From NCBI RefSeq assembly GCF_003432485.1, contig NZ_QVNQ01000009.1, positions 248,001 through 312,000 on the forward strand: a stretch of DNA of 64,000 nucleotides, given 5' to 3'. Of the stretch, positions 52,120 through 62,051 are shown in pieces. Origin of the DNA: Actinomadura spongiicola. Lineage in GTDB: Bacteria > Actinomycetota > Actinomycetes > Streptosporangiales > Streptosporangiaceae. Position numbers and translations under genes: made by a program. Position 1 is the stretch's first letter, and each line of letters opens with the position of its first letter. Below the pieces are notes generated by a model. The model was not told where the DNA came from. It made no database searches and worked only from the letters and a program-made list of their open reading frames with translations.

Positions 52120-52671
52120 GTGATCTTCACCCATGACACCGAGCACGCGCTCGCCGTCGTCGTCGACCTCATCAACACCGGCGCGGCGGCGTCCGGCTCC
52201 GAAGAACTCGACGACCTGCGGGGCCTGCACGCGTTCGTGGAACGCAACGCGTTCAGCGACATCGGCGACCTCACCGACACCGACCTCGACCGCGTCCTCG
52301 ACCTCCGCGAACGGTTCCACGCGGTGTTCCGCTCCGCCGACGTCCCGTCCGCCGTCCAGCGCATCAACGACATCGTCGGCGAGGTCCGCACCACCCCGCA
52401 CCTGACCGACCACGACGGCTACCACTGGCACGTCCACTTCTTCGCACCCGGCGCGCCCCTCGGCGAACACCTCGCCGCCGACTGCGGCATGGCCCTGGCA
52501 TACGTGATCGCCGCCGGCGAACTCGACCGGCTCCGCACCTGCGAGGCCCCCGACTGCTCACGCGTCCTCGTCGACCTGTCCCGCAACCGCTGCCGCCGCT
52601 ACTGCGACAGCCGCACCTGCGGCAACCGCATGCACGTAGCCGCATACCGAGCAAGACAGCGTTCTCTATAG
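52120..52671 (+). CDS. CGNR zinc-finger regulatory protein (ABATE domain)
   Basis: A 183-residue protein. The N-terminal ABATE-type domain (residues about 1-130) is followed by a CGNR zinc finger. Cys residues are in CEAPDCSRVLVDLSRNRC and the name-giving CGNR in DSRTCGNRMHVAAYRARQ. The family is thought to bind DNA or act in stress regulation. GTG start at 52120. A small GGGCGC-GGA-GCGCCC hairpin follows at 52693-52707. Confidence 0.87.
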   Translation: MIFTHDTEHALAVVVDLINTGAAASGSEELDDLRGLHAFVERNAFSDIGDLTDTDLDRVLDLRERFHAVFRSADVPSAVQRINDIVGEVRTTPHLTDHDGYHWHVHFFAPGAPLGEHLAADCGMALAYVIAAGELDRLRTCEAPDCSRVLVDLSRNRCRRYCDSRTCGNRMHVAAYRARQRSL

Positions 52672-52893
52672 TTTGTATTTTTCTCCTCCTTCGGGCGCGG
52701 AGCGCCCTCCATCGTCGAAAAACACGGTGCGATCGCTGCATCGCTCCGGCTCGCCTTGCGGCTCGCTGCGCGATCAGGTTCTCGCTTCACTTGAACCTGC
52801 CTTCGGACGCGATCGCAAACCTTGAGGTTGTCGGGGGTTGCTGTGGTGGCTGGGGTCGGTTGGGTTGTTGCGGGGAGGTGGTGGAGGGCTGGG

Positions 52894-53736
52894 TCAGTTG
52901 GGTCGTGGCGAGGTTAGGGCCGTTACGGCGTTCAGGGCGGTTCTTGCTGATTGGGGGTCGTGGACGCGGAAGACGTGGGCGCCCTGGGCGGCGGAGACGG
53001 CCAGGACGGCCAGGGTGCCTACGCCGCGTTTGTCGACCGGGCGGCCCAGGGTCTCGCCGATGAAGTCCTTGTTGGAGACCGCGACCAGCACCGGCCAGCC
53101 GGTGGCGGTCAGCTCGCCGAGCCTGCGGGTGATCTCCAGGGACTGGCGGGTGTTCTTGCCGAAGTCGTGGGCGGGGTCGATGAGGATCGCGTCCCGGCGG
53201 ACCCCGAGGGCCACGGCGCGCTCCGCCTCGGACGTGACGTGGTCGATGACGTCGGCCACGACGTCGGTGTAGCCGACGCGGTGCGGGCGGGTGCGGGGGG
53301 CCAGGGCACCCGCGTGCGAGCAGACTAGGCCGATGTCGTGGGCGGCGGCGACCTCCGCCAGGCGCGGGTCGGGGCCGCCCCAGGTGTCGTTCAGCAGGTC
53401 GGCGCCCGCCCGCGCCACCGCGTCGCCGACCTCCGCGCGCCAGGTGTCGACGCTGATCACGACGCCGGGGTGTCGGGCGCGGACGGCGGCGACCAGATCG
53501 ACGACGCGGCGCAGTTCCTCGGCGACGTCGACGTCCTCGCCGGGGCCCGCCTTCACGCCGCCGATGTCGACGATGTCGGCACCGGCGGCGACGGCGCGGT
53601 CGACGGCGCCGATCGCGGCGTCGAAGCCGTAGGTGGCGCCCTTGTCGAAGAACGAGTCGGGCGTGCGGTTGACCACCGCCATGACCGCGTGCGGGCCGAT
53701 GTCGCGGCCGTTCAGTCGCAGCGTCGGTGACCTCAT
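52894..53736 (-). CDS. folP2: Dihydropteroate synthase paralogue (FolP2-type)
   Basis: A 280-residue DHPS-fold protein. NRTPDSFFDKGATY, the GGVKAGPGED variant, ISVDTWRAEVGDA, NDTWGGPD, IDPAHDFGKNT and VFRVHD are all visible. The GGVKAGPGE block and overall look match the mycobacterial FolP2 paralogue, which is reported not to act as a classical dihydropteroate synthase, rather than FolP1. No other folate genes flank it, so a role outside folate synthesis is plausible. Confidence 0.85.
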   Translation of the reverse strand: MRSPTLRLNGRDIGPHAVMAVVNRTPDSFFDKGATYGFDAAIGAVDRAVAAGADIVDIGGVKAGPGEDVDVAEELRRVVDLVAAVRARHPGVVISVDTWRAEVGDAVARAGADLLNDTWGGPDPRLAEVAAAHDIGLVCSHAGALAPRTRPHRVGYTDVVADVIDHVTSEAERAVALGVRRDAILIDPAHDFGKNTRQSLEITRRLGELTATGWPVLVAVSNKDFIGETLGRPVDKRGVGTLAVLAVSAAQGAHVFRVHDPQSARTALNAVTALTSPRPN

Positions 53737-53837
53737 GAACGCCGCCCTCTCTCGTCAGCGTCCCGGCGGGGTCGCTAACCTCATATTTTCACGCCCGGTG
53801 CGGGGTTCTGGGACTCGCACCGGCCCCGAATTCGGCC

Positions 53838-54884
53838 ATGGAGGATCCGCTGTCCAGGCGAGCACTCATCACCGGCATCACCGGACAGGACGGCTCGTAC
53901 CTGGCCGAGCATCTGCTTGCGCAGGGGTACGAGGTCTGGGGCCTGGTGCGTGGTCAGGCGAACCCTCATGTGGCGCGGTTGCGCAAGCACATCGGCGACG
54001 TGCAGATCACCACGGGGGACCTCCTCGACCAGGGAAGCCTGATCTCGGCGGTGGAGCGGGTGCGGCCCGACGAGGTCTACAACCTCGGCGCGATCTCGTA
54101 CGTGCCGATGTCGTGGCAGCAGGCGGAGCTGACCGCCGAGGTGACCGGCATGGGCGTGCTGCGGATGTTGGAGGCGATCCGGGTGGTGTCGGGCATCAGC
54201 CCGTCCCGGACGCCGGGACGCGAGCAGATCCGCTTCTACCAGGCGTCGTCGTCGGAGATGTTCGGGATGGTCCGGGAGACGCCGCAGAACGAGAAGACGC
54301 CGTTCCACCCGCGCAGCCCGTACGGGGTGGCGAAGAGCTACGGGCACTACATCACTCAGAACTACCGCGAGTCGTACGGGATGTTCGCGGTCAGCGGGAT
54401 CCTCTTCAATCACGAGTCTCCGCGCCGGGGGGCGGAGTTCGTGACGCGGAAGGTGTCGCTGGGCGTGGCGCGGATCAAACTGGGGCTGGCCACGGAGCTG
54501 CGGCTGGGGAACCTGGACGCGCGCCGTGATTGGGGTTTCGCGGGCGACTACGCCCGCGCGATGCGGCTGATGCTCGCGCAGGACGCCCCGGAGGACTACG
54601 TCATCGGGACGGGCACGACCCAGTCGGTGCGTGAGCTGGTGGAGTTCGCGTTCCGCACGGCCGGTCTGAACTGGGAGGACCACGTCGTCCTGGATGACCG
54701 GTACACGCGTCCGGCGGAGGTCGACCTGCTGTGCGCGGACCCGAAGAAGGCCCGCGAGCAGCTCGGCTGGGAGCCCGCGGTGGCCTTCGAGGAGCTCGTC
54801 ACGATGATGGTCCGCTCCGACCTGCGGCTGCTGTCGGAGTCGGCGCGTCCCGAGGACGAGCCGTTCAGCCCCGATCACTGGTGA
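53838..54884 (+). CDS. gmd: GDP-mannose 4,6-dehydratase
   Basis: A 348-residue extended SDR. It has the NAD(P) loop TGITGQDGSYLAE, catalytic Ser/Glu in ASSSEMFG, YxxxK in YGVAKSY and the RDWGFAGDY signature. It makes GDP-4-keto-6-deoxymannose, a precursor of deoxyhexoses for glycans or natural products. It starts the plus-strand gene pair with the MFS gene. Confidence 0.92.
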   Translation: MEDPLSRRALITGITGQDGSYLAEHLLAQGYEVWGLVRGQANPHVARLRKHIGDVQITTGDLLDQGSLISAVERVRPDEVYNLGAISYVPMSWQQAELTAEVTGMGVLRMLEAIRVVSGISPSRTPGREQIRFYQASSSEMFGMVRETPQNEKTPFHPRSPYGVAKSYGHYITQNYRESYGMFAVSGILFNHESPRRGAEFVTRKVSLGVARIKLGLATELRLGNLDARRDWGFAGDYARAMRLMLAQDAPEDYVIGTGTTQSVRELVEFAFRTAGLNWEDHVVLDDRYTRPAEVDLLCADPKKAREQLGWEPAVAFEELVTMMVRSDLRLLSESARPEDEPFSPDHW

Positions 54885-54902
54885 GCGTGTCACCATGAGT
54901 GC

Positions 54903-56450
54903 ATGGCCGCTGGTGAGCGTGCGCCGGACGTCCGGCTGAAGTCGGGGCCGGGCCGCTGGATTCTGCTGGCGACGGTCCTCGGTTCGAGCGTGGCGATGCT
55001 CGACGCCACCGTCGTGAACGTCGCCCTGCCGAGGCTGGCGCGCGACCTGGACGCCGACATGGCCGGGTTGCAGTGGACGGTGAACGCCTACACGTTGACG
55101 CTCGCCGGGTTCATCCTGCTCGGCGGCTCCCTCGGGGACCGTTACGGGCGGCGCCGGATCTTCCTGCTCGGCGTCGTGTGGTTCGCGGTGGCGTCGGTGC
55201 TGTGCGGCGTGGCCCAGAACATCGAGATGCTCGTGGTGTCGCGGGCGTTGCAGGGCGTGGGCGGGGCGCTGCTCACCCCCGGCTCGCTGGCGATCATCCA
55301 GGCGTCGTTCACCGCCGACGACCGTCCCCGGGCCGTGGGGGCCTGGTCGGGGCTCGGTGGCGTGGCCGGCGCGATCGGGCCGTTCGCGGGCGGCTGGCTG
55401 GTCGAGGCGGCGGGCTGGCGCTGGGTGTTCCTGCTGAACGTGCCGCTCTCGGCCGTGGTGGTCCTCGTCGCGGTCCGGCACGTCCCGGAGAGCGTCGATC
55501 CGGGCGCGCGGGGACGGTTCGACGTGCTCGGCGCGGTCCTGGCGGCGTTCGCGCTGGCCGGGACGACGTACGCGCTGACCGAGGCGCCCGGCGGCGCCGT
55601 GTCCCCGACGGTCATCGCGGCGGCGGCCGCGGGGGGTGTCGCGGCGGCCGTCGCGTTCGTCGCGGTCGAGAGGGCCCGCGGCGGGGCCGGTCGGGCGGGC
55701 CGCGCGACCCCGCGGCCGATGCTGCCGCTGGAGGTGTTCGCCTCCCGCCAGTTCTCCGCCGTCAACGTCGTCACCTTCGTCATGTACGGCGGGATGGGCG
55801 TGATGTTCTTCCTGTTCGTGCTGAACCTCCAGGTGGTCGGCGGGTTCTCCCCGATCGCCGCGGGGACGGCGCTGCTGCCGGTCACGGCCGCGATGCTGCT
55901 GCTGTCGGCGCGGGCGGGCGCGCTGGCGCAGAAGATCGGTCCGCGGCTGCCGATGACGGTGGGGCTGGCGGTCGCGGCCGCCGGCACGCTGATGGTCGGG
56001 CGGATCGGCGCGGACGCGTCCTATGCGCGGGACGTGCTGCCCGCCGTGATCGTGTTCGGGCTGGGGCTGTCGGCGGTGGTCGCGCCGCTCACCGCCACCG
56101 TCCTCGCCTCCGCGGACGTCAGCCACGCGGGCGTGGCCAGCGGTGTCAACAACGCGGTGGCGCGGGCGGCGGGGCTGCTGGCGGTGGCGGCGATCCCGCC
56201 GCTGGCGGGGCTGACCGGCGACGCCTACGACGATCCGAGCGAATTCTCGCACGGGTTCGGCATCGCGATGGCGGTGTGCGCGGTGATGCTCGCCGGTGGG
56301 GCGGTGCTGAGCTTCCTGACCGTCGGTGACGACGCGTTGCGGGCCCCGTCCGGTGAGGCCGTCGAACCGGAGTGCAAACACCAGTGCGGTGTCGGCGCCC
56401 CGCAGTTGCAGCCCGAGCCCGAGGCGGCACCGGGGCGCCCACATCCATGA
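54903..56450 (+). CDS. MFS transporter, DHA2/EmrB-QacA type (14 helices)
   Basis: A 515-residue efflux protein with about 14 transmembrane segments. Motif A is GDRYGRRRIFLLG, motif D1 LDATVVNVALP is near residue 30, and motif C GAIGPFAGG. It exports hydrophobic drugs or metabolites using the proton gradient. The following LysR gene may regulate it. Confidence 0.91.
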   Translation: MAAGERAPDVRLKSGPGRWILLATVLGSSVAMLDATVVNVALPRLARDLDADMAGLQWTVNAYTLTLAGFILLGGSLGDRYGRRRIFLLGVVWFAVASVLCGVAQNIEMLVVSRALQGVGGALLTPGSLAIIQASFTADDRPRAVGAWSGLGGVAGAIGPFAGGWLVEAAGWRWVFLLNVPLSAVVVLVAVRHVPESVDPGARGRFDVLGAVLAAFALAGTTYALTEAPGGAVSPTVIAAAAAGGVAAAVAFVAVERARGGAGRAGRATPRPMLPLEVFASRQFSAVNVVTFVMYGGMGVMFFLFVLNLQVVGGFSPIAAGTALLPVTAAMLLLSARAGALAQKIGPRLPMTVGLAVAAAGTLMVGRIGADASYARDVLPAVIVFGLGLSAVVAPLTATVLASADVSHAGVASGVNNAVARAAGLLAVAAIPPLAGLTGDAYDDPSEFSHGFGIAMAVCAVMLAGGAVLSFLTVGDDALRAPSGEAVEPECKHQCGVGAPQLQPEPEAAPGRPHP

Positions 56451-56531
56451 TCACCGGCCGGAGTGGTTCAATCTCGGTCCGATTCCGGCTATGTCCAGGC
56501 CCCGAGAGGTTCGTTGGCATACGGTCGGTGC

Positions 56532-57404
56532 ATGAATCTGCGGCAGCTGCGCTACGTCGTGGCGACCGCCGACCACGGCACGATGACGTCGGCGGCCCAG
56601 GCTCTCTATGTGGCCCAGCCCGCGCTCTCGCGGGCCGTCCGGGAGTTGGAGCGCGAACTCGGCGTCGAACTGTTCCAGCGGTCGGGTCGCGGCGTCGCCC
56701 TGACCGCCGTCGGTGAGCAGGTGGTCCGGCAGGCCCGGGTCGCGCTGGGCGCCGTCTCCGCGATCGAGGGGTTGGCGGTGACCCGGGCCGACGGGCGCGG
56801 CACCGAGCTACGCATCGCCGTGACGTCGACGCTGGAGCCGGAGCTGACCGGTCGGCTCCTCCCCCGCTTCGCGCGGAACCAACCCGCCGTCCGGGTCCGG
56901 GTGATCCGCTGCGAGGACCGTGACCGGGTGGCGGCGGCGCTGCGGGCGGGTCGCGCCGACCTCGCGCTCACCGATCTGCCGGTGCCGGGCGACATGACGG
57001 CCCACCCGTACGAGCAGCGGGAGGTGGTGCTGATCTCACCGCCGACGCTGAAGGTGCGCGAGCCGGTGCCCCTGACCGCGCTGGACGGGATGCGGCTCGT
57101 GCTGCCCGCCCGCGGCAGCGCCCGCCGCGCCGAGATCGACACCGTGCTGCGGCGGATCGGCGCCACACCGGTCGCCGCGGTGGAGTCCGACGAGCGCGGC
57201 GCGTGGATCGGTCTGGTCCGCGCCGGGATGGGGTCGCTGCTGTGGTACCGGAACCAGATCGACGACACCGAGGGCGTGACCGTCCGGTCGTTCATGCCGC
57301 CGATCACCCGCATGTCGGGGATCGTCCACGCGCACCGCAAGCTTCCGCCCGCCGCCCGCGACTTCCTGACGTTCGCGAAGGACACGGCCCGCGACGGTCA
57401 CTGA
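56532..57404 (+). CDS. LysR-family transcriptional regulator
   Basis: A 290-residue LysR protein. The helix-turn-helix MNLRQLRYVVATADHGTMT starts at the ATG at 56532, and the ligand domain has two alpha-beta lobes. It lies 81 bp after the MFS exporter on the same strand and may control it. No palindrome stands out in the gap. Confidence 0.9.
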   Translation: MNLRQLRYVVATADHGTMTSAAQALYVAQPALSRAVRELERELGVELFQRSGRGVALTAVGEQVVRQARVALGAVSAIEGLAVTRADGRGTELRIAVTSTLEPELTGRLLPRFARNQPAVRVRVIRCEDRDRVAAALRAGRADLALTDLPVPGDMTAHPYEQREVVLISPPTLKVREPVPLTALDGMRLVLPARGSARRAEIDTVLRRIGATPVAAVESDERGAWIGLVRAGMGSLLWYRNQIDDTEGVTVRSFMPPITRMSGIVHAHRKLPPAARDFLTFAKDTARDGH

Positions 57405-57418
57405 CCGGCGCGAAGGAT

Positions 57419-57450
57419 GCCCTGGCCACGGTGCGTGCCGTGGCCAGGGC
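57419..57450. terminator. Bidirectional terminator hairpin
   Basis: GCCCTGGCCACGG with CCGTGGCCAGGGC is a perfect 13-bp stem around a 6-nt loop, between the convergent LysR and Lrp genes. Confidence 0.85.
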
Positions 57451-57463
57451 GGGAGGTCCCCGG

Positions 57464-58378
57464 TCAGGACGACCCGTTGAGGGGCTGCTCGGGAAGCTCG
57501 ACGGTGTAGGACTCCTTCACCACGTCCAGGTGGTGCCAGGACTCCCGTACCGTGACCCCGGGCACGGCCCGGATGGCGTCCAGCACGGCCACCAGCTCGC
57601 CGCGCGAGGCCGCCTCGGCCTGCCCGACGATGTCGTAGCGGCCGAACCCGGTCGCCAGGTAGCGGACGCCGTCCTTCGCGGCGACCGCCTCGGCGGCCTT
57701 GCGCAACGCTCCGGTGACCACCAACCCGAACCCGCCGAGCTCGGCCGCGCCGAGCGCCAGCGGGTCGGCCAGGCCGGTGACCTGGATGACGCCCGAACGC
57801 ATCAGCCTGACCACACGGGCCCGGGTGGCGGCCTGCGACAGGCCGATGATGTGCGCGAGCCTGGTGTAGGGGGCGCGACCGTCGCGTTGCAGCTCCTGCA
57901 GGAGCCGCCAGTCGATGGCGTCGAGGCTGACGTCCTCCAGGTCGCGCACCACCGCGTGCGTGTCGCGCACGGTGGCCACCGAGCGGAACACCTCCGCCAC
58001 GCGCACACCGGGGACCGACCTGACGTGGTCGACCTCGGCGGCGAGGGCGGCGTCGTCGCGGGTGCGCACCTGCGCGACCAGGTCGTGCGGGCCCGCGGTC
58101 AGCGCGGTGAAGCTGACGGCGGGCCGCTCGGCGATGAGCCCGGCCACCTTTCTGGCCGAGCCGTCGACGGTGACCGAGAGGTGCCCGATCGCCTCCGCGC
58201 CGACGACGGCGGCGTGCACGATGCCGACGACGCGGACGACCTGGGTTTCGAGAAGGTGCTGCACCCGTGCCCGCACCGCCGTGCGGGAAAGCCCGACGCG
58301 ATCGGCGAGCGCCTGGAACGTCGCCCTGCCATCCCGCTGGAGCTCGCGGACGAGCACGGCGTCGACCGCATCCAGCAC
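57464..58378 (-). CDS. Lrp/AsnC-family regulator with two tandem Lrp modules
   Basis: A 304-residue protein about twice the usual Lrp length. The first helix-turn-helix (ALADRVGLSRTAVRARVQHL) and ligand-type RAM half are followed by a second complete module with its own helix-turn-helix (RLAHIIGLSQAATRARVVRL) and RAM domain. It likely folds as a pseudodimer. Targets unknown; it faces away from guaB1 across a 608-bp gap. Confidence 0.88.
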   Translation of the reverse strand: MLDAVDAVLVRELQRDGRATFQALADRVGLSRTAVRARVQHLLETQVVRVVGIVHAAVVGAEAIGHLSVTVDGSARKVAGLIAERPAVSFTALTAGPHDLVAQVRTRDDAALAAEVDHVRSVPGVRVAEVFRSVATVRDTHAVVRDLEDVSLDAIDWRLLQELQRDGRAPYTRLAHIIGLSQAATRARVVRLMRSGVIQVTGLADPLALGAAELGGFGLVVTGALRKAAEAVAAKDGVRYLATGFGRYDIVGQAEAASRGELVAVLDAIRAVPGVTVRESWHHLDVVKESYTVELPEQPLNGSS

Positions 58379-58986
58379 GGCTCTCCTCCTCGACGTGTCA
58401 TGAATCGGTTTGTCGGCAACTGCAAGATCATTCCATTTCAGGACGGTATGACGTCAAATATTGATCTTGCTCGTGTTCACCGTGCCCGGCGGCCGTCGAA
58501 GCGTCTGCGACAGGTTCGCGCGGCGACGTTTTGGACGCCGTGTACTCCCGTCCGAGAGCGCAACGCGGCGGGCTCTGCACGCGGGCCGGGCACGGCGGGG
58601 GCGGCGGCGGGCGTGCGCGGTGGCCTGGAACACTCCGTTGGTCGCCGCGCGGCCAGGGCGGCCCGCGGCGCGGAGAAGCGCGGCTGACCGGGTCCAAGGG
58701 CGTGGGTTGCATGCGCTTCTCCCGGTGTTCTGATGTACACGCCCCTACGGCGGTGTCGCCGCCCGCGTGAGGCACATGTAAGAAAAGTGCATCGAGGGCG
58801 CAGTTACGTCAAGAGGTAACTTTACAGAGAGCCAAGCCTCACGTTGCACGGTTTCCACCACGTCGTGAAGTTCTGTTCGACCTTGGGCTGTACGCGTGGT
58901 GCGGCGTGGCGAGAGCATCACCGGGTATGGCCGACACTGGACGGTGGCCCCGCCACCCCGACCTGCGATTGGTGTGTAGTAAAGCC
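58379..58986. other. Intergenic stretch between lrp and guaB1
   Basis: About 600 bp with no convincing gene. It must carry divergent promoters. A TAGTAA element about 10 bp upstream of the guaB1 start could be the -10 box of a short-leader or leaderless transcript. Part of it (around 58770-58830) is AT-richer and may hold the lrp promoter region. Confidence 0.4.
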
Positions 58987-60423
58987 GTGCGCCTGCTGAA
59001 CGGTGAGCGTTCCGCTCACGACCTCACCTACAACGACGTCTTCATGGTCCCGCGCCGCTCGGCGGTGGAGTCGCGCCTGGACGTCGACCTGGCCACCGTG
59101 GACGGGAGCGGGACGACCGTGCCGCTCGTGGTCGCCAACATGACGGCGGTGTCGGGCCGCCGGATGGCCGAGACCGTCGCCCGCCGCGGCGCGATCGCGG
59201 TCCTTCCCCAGGACATTCCCGTCGAGGTGGTCGCCGAGGTGATCGGCTGGGTCAAGGGGCGGGACCTGGTCGTCGACACCCCGATCCGGCTCGGCCCGTC
59301 CGGCACCGCCGGCGACGCGCTGGCGCTGCTGCACAAGCGCGCCCACGGCGCCGTGATCGTGGTCGAGGACGACCGGCCGGTCGGCGTCGTCACCGAGGCC
59401 GACTGCGCGGGCGTCGACCGGTTCGCGCAGCTGCGCGACATCATGTCCAGCGACCTGGTCACGCTGCCGGGCGGCGTGGACCCGCGCGAGGCGTTCAACC
59501 GGCTCCACGAGCGCGGCCACCGGCTCGCGCCCGTCGTGGACGCCGGCGGGCGGCTCGCGGGCGTCCTCACCCGCACCGGAGCGCTGCGCGCCACCCTCTA
59601 CAAGCCCGCCGTGGACGGCGCCGGGCGGCTGCGCATCGGCGCCGCGGTCGGCGTGAACGGCGATGTCGCGGGCAAGGCCAAGGCGCTGCTGGAGGCGGGC
59701 GCGGACCTGATCGTGGTCGACACGGCGCATGGCCACCAGGACAAGATGATCGGGGCGCTCACCGCCGTCCGGGGCCTGGACCCGGCCGTTCCGGTCGTGG
59801 CCGGGAACGTGGTGACCGCCGAGGGCACCCGCGACCTGATCGAGGCGGGCGCCGACATCGTCAAGGTCGGTGTGGGGCCGGGCGCGATGTGCACGACGCG
59901 GATGATGACCGGTGTCGGCCGCCCGCAGTTCTCCGCCGTCCTGGAGTGCGCCGCGGAGGCACGGCGCCTCGGCCGGCACGTGTGGGCGGACGGCGGCGTC
60001 CGGCACCCCCGCGACGTGGCCCTGGCGCTCGCGGCGGGCGCGGCCAACGTGATGGTCGGATCCTGGTTCGCCGGCACCTACGAGTCGCCGGGCGACCTGC
60101 AACGCGACGCCGACGGCCGGTTGTACAAGGAGAGCTTCGGGATGGCGTCCGCGCGGGCCGTGCGGCTGCGCACCGCCGAGGACTCGCCGTTCGACCGGGC
60201 CCGCAAGGCGCTGTTCGAGGAGGGGATCTCCACGTCCCGGATGTACCTCGACCCGCGACGTCCCGGCGTCGAGGACCTGGTCGACTCGATCGTGGCCGGG
60301 CTGCGCAGCGCCTGCACCTACGCGGGCGCCCGCACGCTGGAGGAGTTCCACGAGCGCGCGACCGTGGGCGTGCAGAGCTCGTCCGGTTACGCCGAAGGAA
60401 TGCCGCTGTCCAGCAGTTGGTGA
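58987..60423 (+). CDS. guaB1: GMP reductase, actinobacterial GuaB1 type
   Basis: A 478-residue IMP-dehydrogenase-fold enzyme. It starts with the family signature RLLNGERSAHDLTYNDVF, carries two CBS domains (about 95-205) and has the catalytic Cys in GVGPGAMCTTRMMTGVG. In actinobacteria this paralogue reductively deaminates GMP to IMP for purine salvage. The GTG at 58987 gives the normal length; the frame is open to 58906. Confidence 0.92.
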   Translation: MRLLNGERSAHDLTYNDVFMVPRRSAVESRLDVDLATVDGSGTTVPLVVANMTAVSGRRMAETVARRGAIAVLPQDIPVEVVAEVIGWVKGRDLVVDTPIRLGPSGTAGDALALLHKRAHGAVIVVEDDRPVGVVTEADCAGVDRFAQLRDIMSSDLVTLPGGVDPREAFNRLHERGHRLAPVVDAGGRLAGVLTRTGALRATLYKPAVDGAGRLRIGAAVGVNGDVAGKAKALLEAGADLIVVDTAHGHQDKMIGALTAVRGLDPAVPVVAGNVVTAEGTRDLIEAGADIVKVGVGPGAMCTTRMMTGVGRPQFSAVLECAAEARRLGRHVWADGGVRHPRDVALALAAGAANVMVGSWFAGTYESPGDLQRDADGRLYKESFGMASARAVRLRTAEDSPFDRARKALFEEGISTSRMYLDPRRPGVEDLVDSIVAGLRSACTYAGARTLEEFHERATVGVQSSSGYAEGMPLSSSW

Positions 60424-60550
60424 AATCTGCGTCACGGGCAGCGTGGCTTTCGCGACACGCCGCGTCCGACATGGCACCAAGAGTGCTCTGACCTGCACGC
60501 TCGTGGTCTGGGGCGAAGAAGGGGGTCTTCGTCTCCGAAGGGGGCGGAGC

Positions 60551-61942
60551 ATGGTCGACGGCGATTCGTTCGGTGCTGGCTCGGTCGGCGCCGGCTCGTT
60601 CGGCGGGGGGACGCGGCGGCTGGCGGAGGCGCTGCTGATCGCCGCGGTGTCCCCGGCGCTGCCGGGCCTGGCGCATCTGCGGGCCGGCCGGGTGCGGCTC
60701 GGCGCGGCGCTGCTCGGCGCGCAGGCGCTGCTGCTGGTCGGCGCCGCGGTCGCCGTCGCGCAGGGCCGGTCCCTGTTCATGGAGCTTTCGGTGCGGCCGG
60801 GCTGGCTGCTGGCGGTGTCGGGCGGCGGCGTGCTCCTCGCCGGGCTGTGGGCGGTGCTGATCATCCACTCCTACGCGCTGCTGGTCCCGGACGGGCTGTC
60901 GCCGCTGTGGCGGCTCGCCGGCGGAACCACCGTGTCGGTCCTGTGCCTGCTCGTCGTCGTCCCGCCGCTCACCGTCGCCCACTACGGCTACCTGCAACGC
61001 GACCTGGTCGAGAGCCTGTTCGCCGAGGGGCCGGGGCGGGGCGCGGCCGGAACCGCGGGCGGCGCGCCGGACACCCAGGATCCGTGGGCGCGCACGCCGC
61101 GCCTCAACGTGCTCCTCATCGGCGGCGACGCGGACGTGGACCGTCCCGGCGTCCGCACCGACAGCATGACGGTCGCCAGCGTCGACACCAGGACGGGTGA
61201 CACGCTGCTGCTGAGCCTGCCGCGCAACCTGCAGCACGTGCCGGTGTGGTCGGGCACCGAACGGGTGCCGTTCCCGCCCGAGGGGCTGCTGAACGCCGTG
61301 TACGAAGACGGCATCCGGCGTCCGGGGGTTCTGGCCGGTGGCGGACACGTCCGGAACCCGGGAGCCGAACTGCTGAAGCGGACCGTCGCGCACATTCTCG
61401 GTCGTCCCGTCCCCTACTACGCGATGGTCGACATGCGCAGCTTCCGGCAGATCGTGGACGCGGTCGGCGGCGTCCGGCTCTGCGTGGCGGACGCCGTGCC
61501 CGTGCCCAGGCAGCAGGTGCCGTCGGGGGTGCTGAGGCCGGGCTGCCGGCGGCTCAGCGGCCGGGAGGCCCTCTGGTACGGGCGGTCGCGGACCGGCAGC
61601 AGCGACTACGCCCGGATGAGCCGCCAGAAGTGCCTGATGTGGGCGCTGGCGCGCCAGGCGGGTCCCCTCACGGTGCTGCGCAGCTTCCAGCGGCTCACCA
61701 CGGTGTTCAAGGACTCCGTCAACACCGACCTCCCGCAGCGCCTGCTGCCGTCGCTTGTCGGCCTGGCCGCCAAGATCAGGACCGCCGAGATCACGAGCCT
61801 GCAGTTCGTTCCACCCCTCATCTCGACCTGGCGCCCCGACTACCACAAGATCAGGAAGTTGACTACGCTGGCGGTGCGGGATTCGGCGTCCGGCACGCGG
61901 GCGACCAACGGACTGCATATCCTGAGCGACAGCTGTACCTGA
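60551..61942 (+). CDS. LCP-family (LytR-CpsA-Psr) phosphotransferase
   Basis: A 463-residue membrane enzyme with an N-terminal region of four hydrophobic segments and an external LCP domain from about residue 180. The RTDSMTVASVDTRTGDTLLLSLPRNL block and the YGRSRTGSSDYARMSRQ block are the family active-site parts. It attaches undecaprenyl-linked polymers to peptidoglycan or arabinogalactan. The ATG at 60551 has GGAG upstream. A paralogue follows. Confidence 0.88.
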   Translation: MVDGDSFGAGSVGAGSFGGGTRRLAEALLIAAVSPALPGLAHLRAGRVRLGAALLGAQALLLVGAAVAVAQGRSLFMELSVRPGWLLAVSGGGVLLAGLWAVLIIHSYALLVPDGLSPLWRLAGGTTVSVLCLLVVVPPLTVAHYGYLQRDLVESLFAEGPGRGAAGTAGGAPDTQDPWARTPRLNVLLIGGDADVDRPGVRTDSMTVASVDTRTGDTLLLSLPRNLQHVPVWSGTERVPFPPEGLLNAVYEDGIRRPGVLAGGGHVRNPGAELLKRTVAHILGRPVPYYAMVDMRSFRQIVDAVGGVRLCVADAVPVPRQQVPSGVLRPGCRRLSGREALWYGRSRTGSSDYARMSRQKCLMWALARQAGPLTVLRSFQRLTTVFKDSVNTDLPQRLLPSLVGLAAKIRTAEITSLQFVPPLISTWRPDYHKIRKLTTLAVRDSASGTRATNGLHILSDSCT

Positions 61943-62051
61943 CGTAGCACGCGCTCGCACGCGGCCGACTTCCACGCAACCTTTGCCCGGTTCCGAGCGT
62001 CATTAAAGTGAGTCGGGGCTTATTTCACGGTGGGTGGGAATCGGAGTGTCC

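Noticed and set aside
52672..52893. Possible CRISPR or mobile-element boundary near the odd-composition stretch
   Set aside because: Only one short hairpin and no repeats, spacers or inverted ends are visible.
53781..56444. 887-codon minus-strand open frame opposite gmd and the MFS gene
   Set aside because: Antisense artefact; His/Arg/Pro-rich, no domain, fully overlapping two clear genes.
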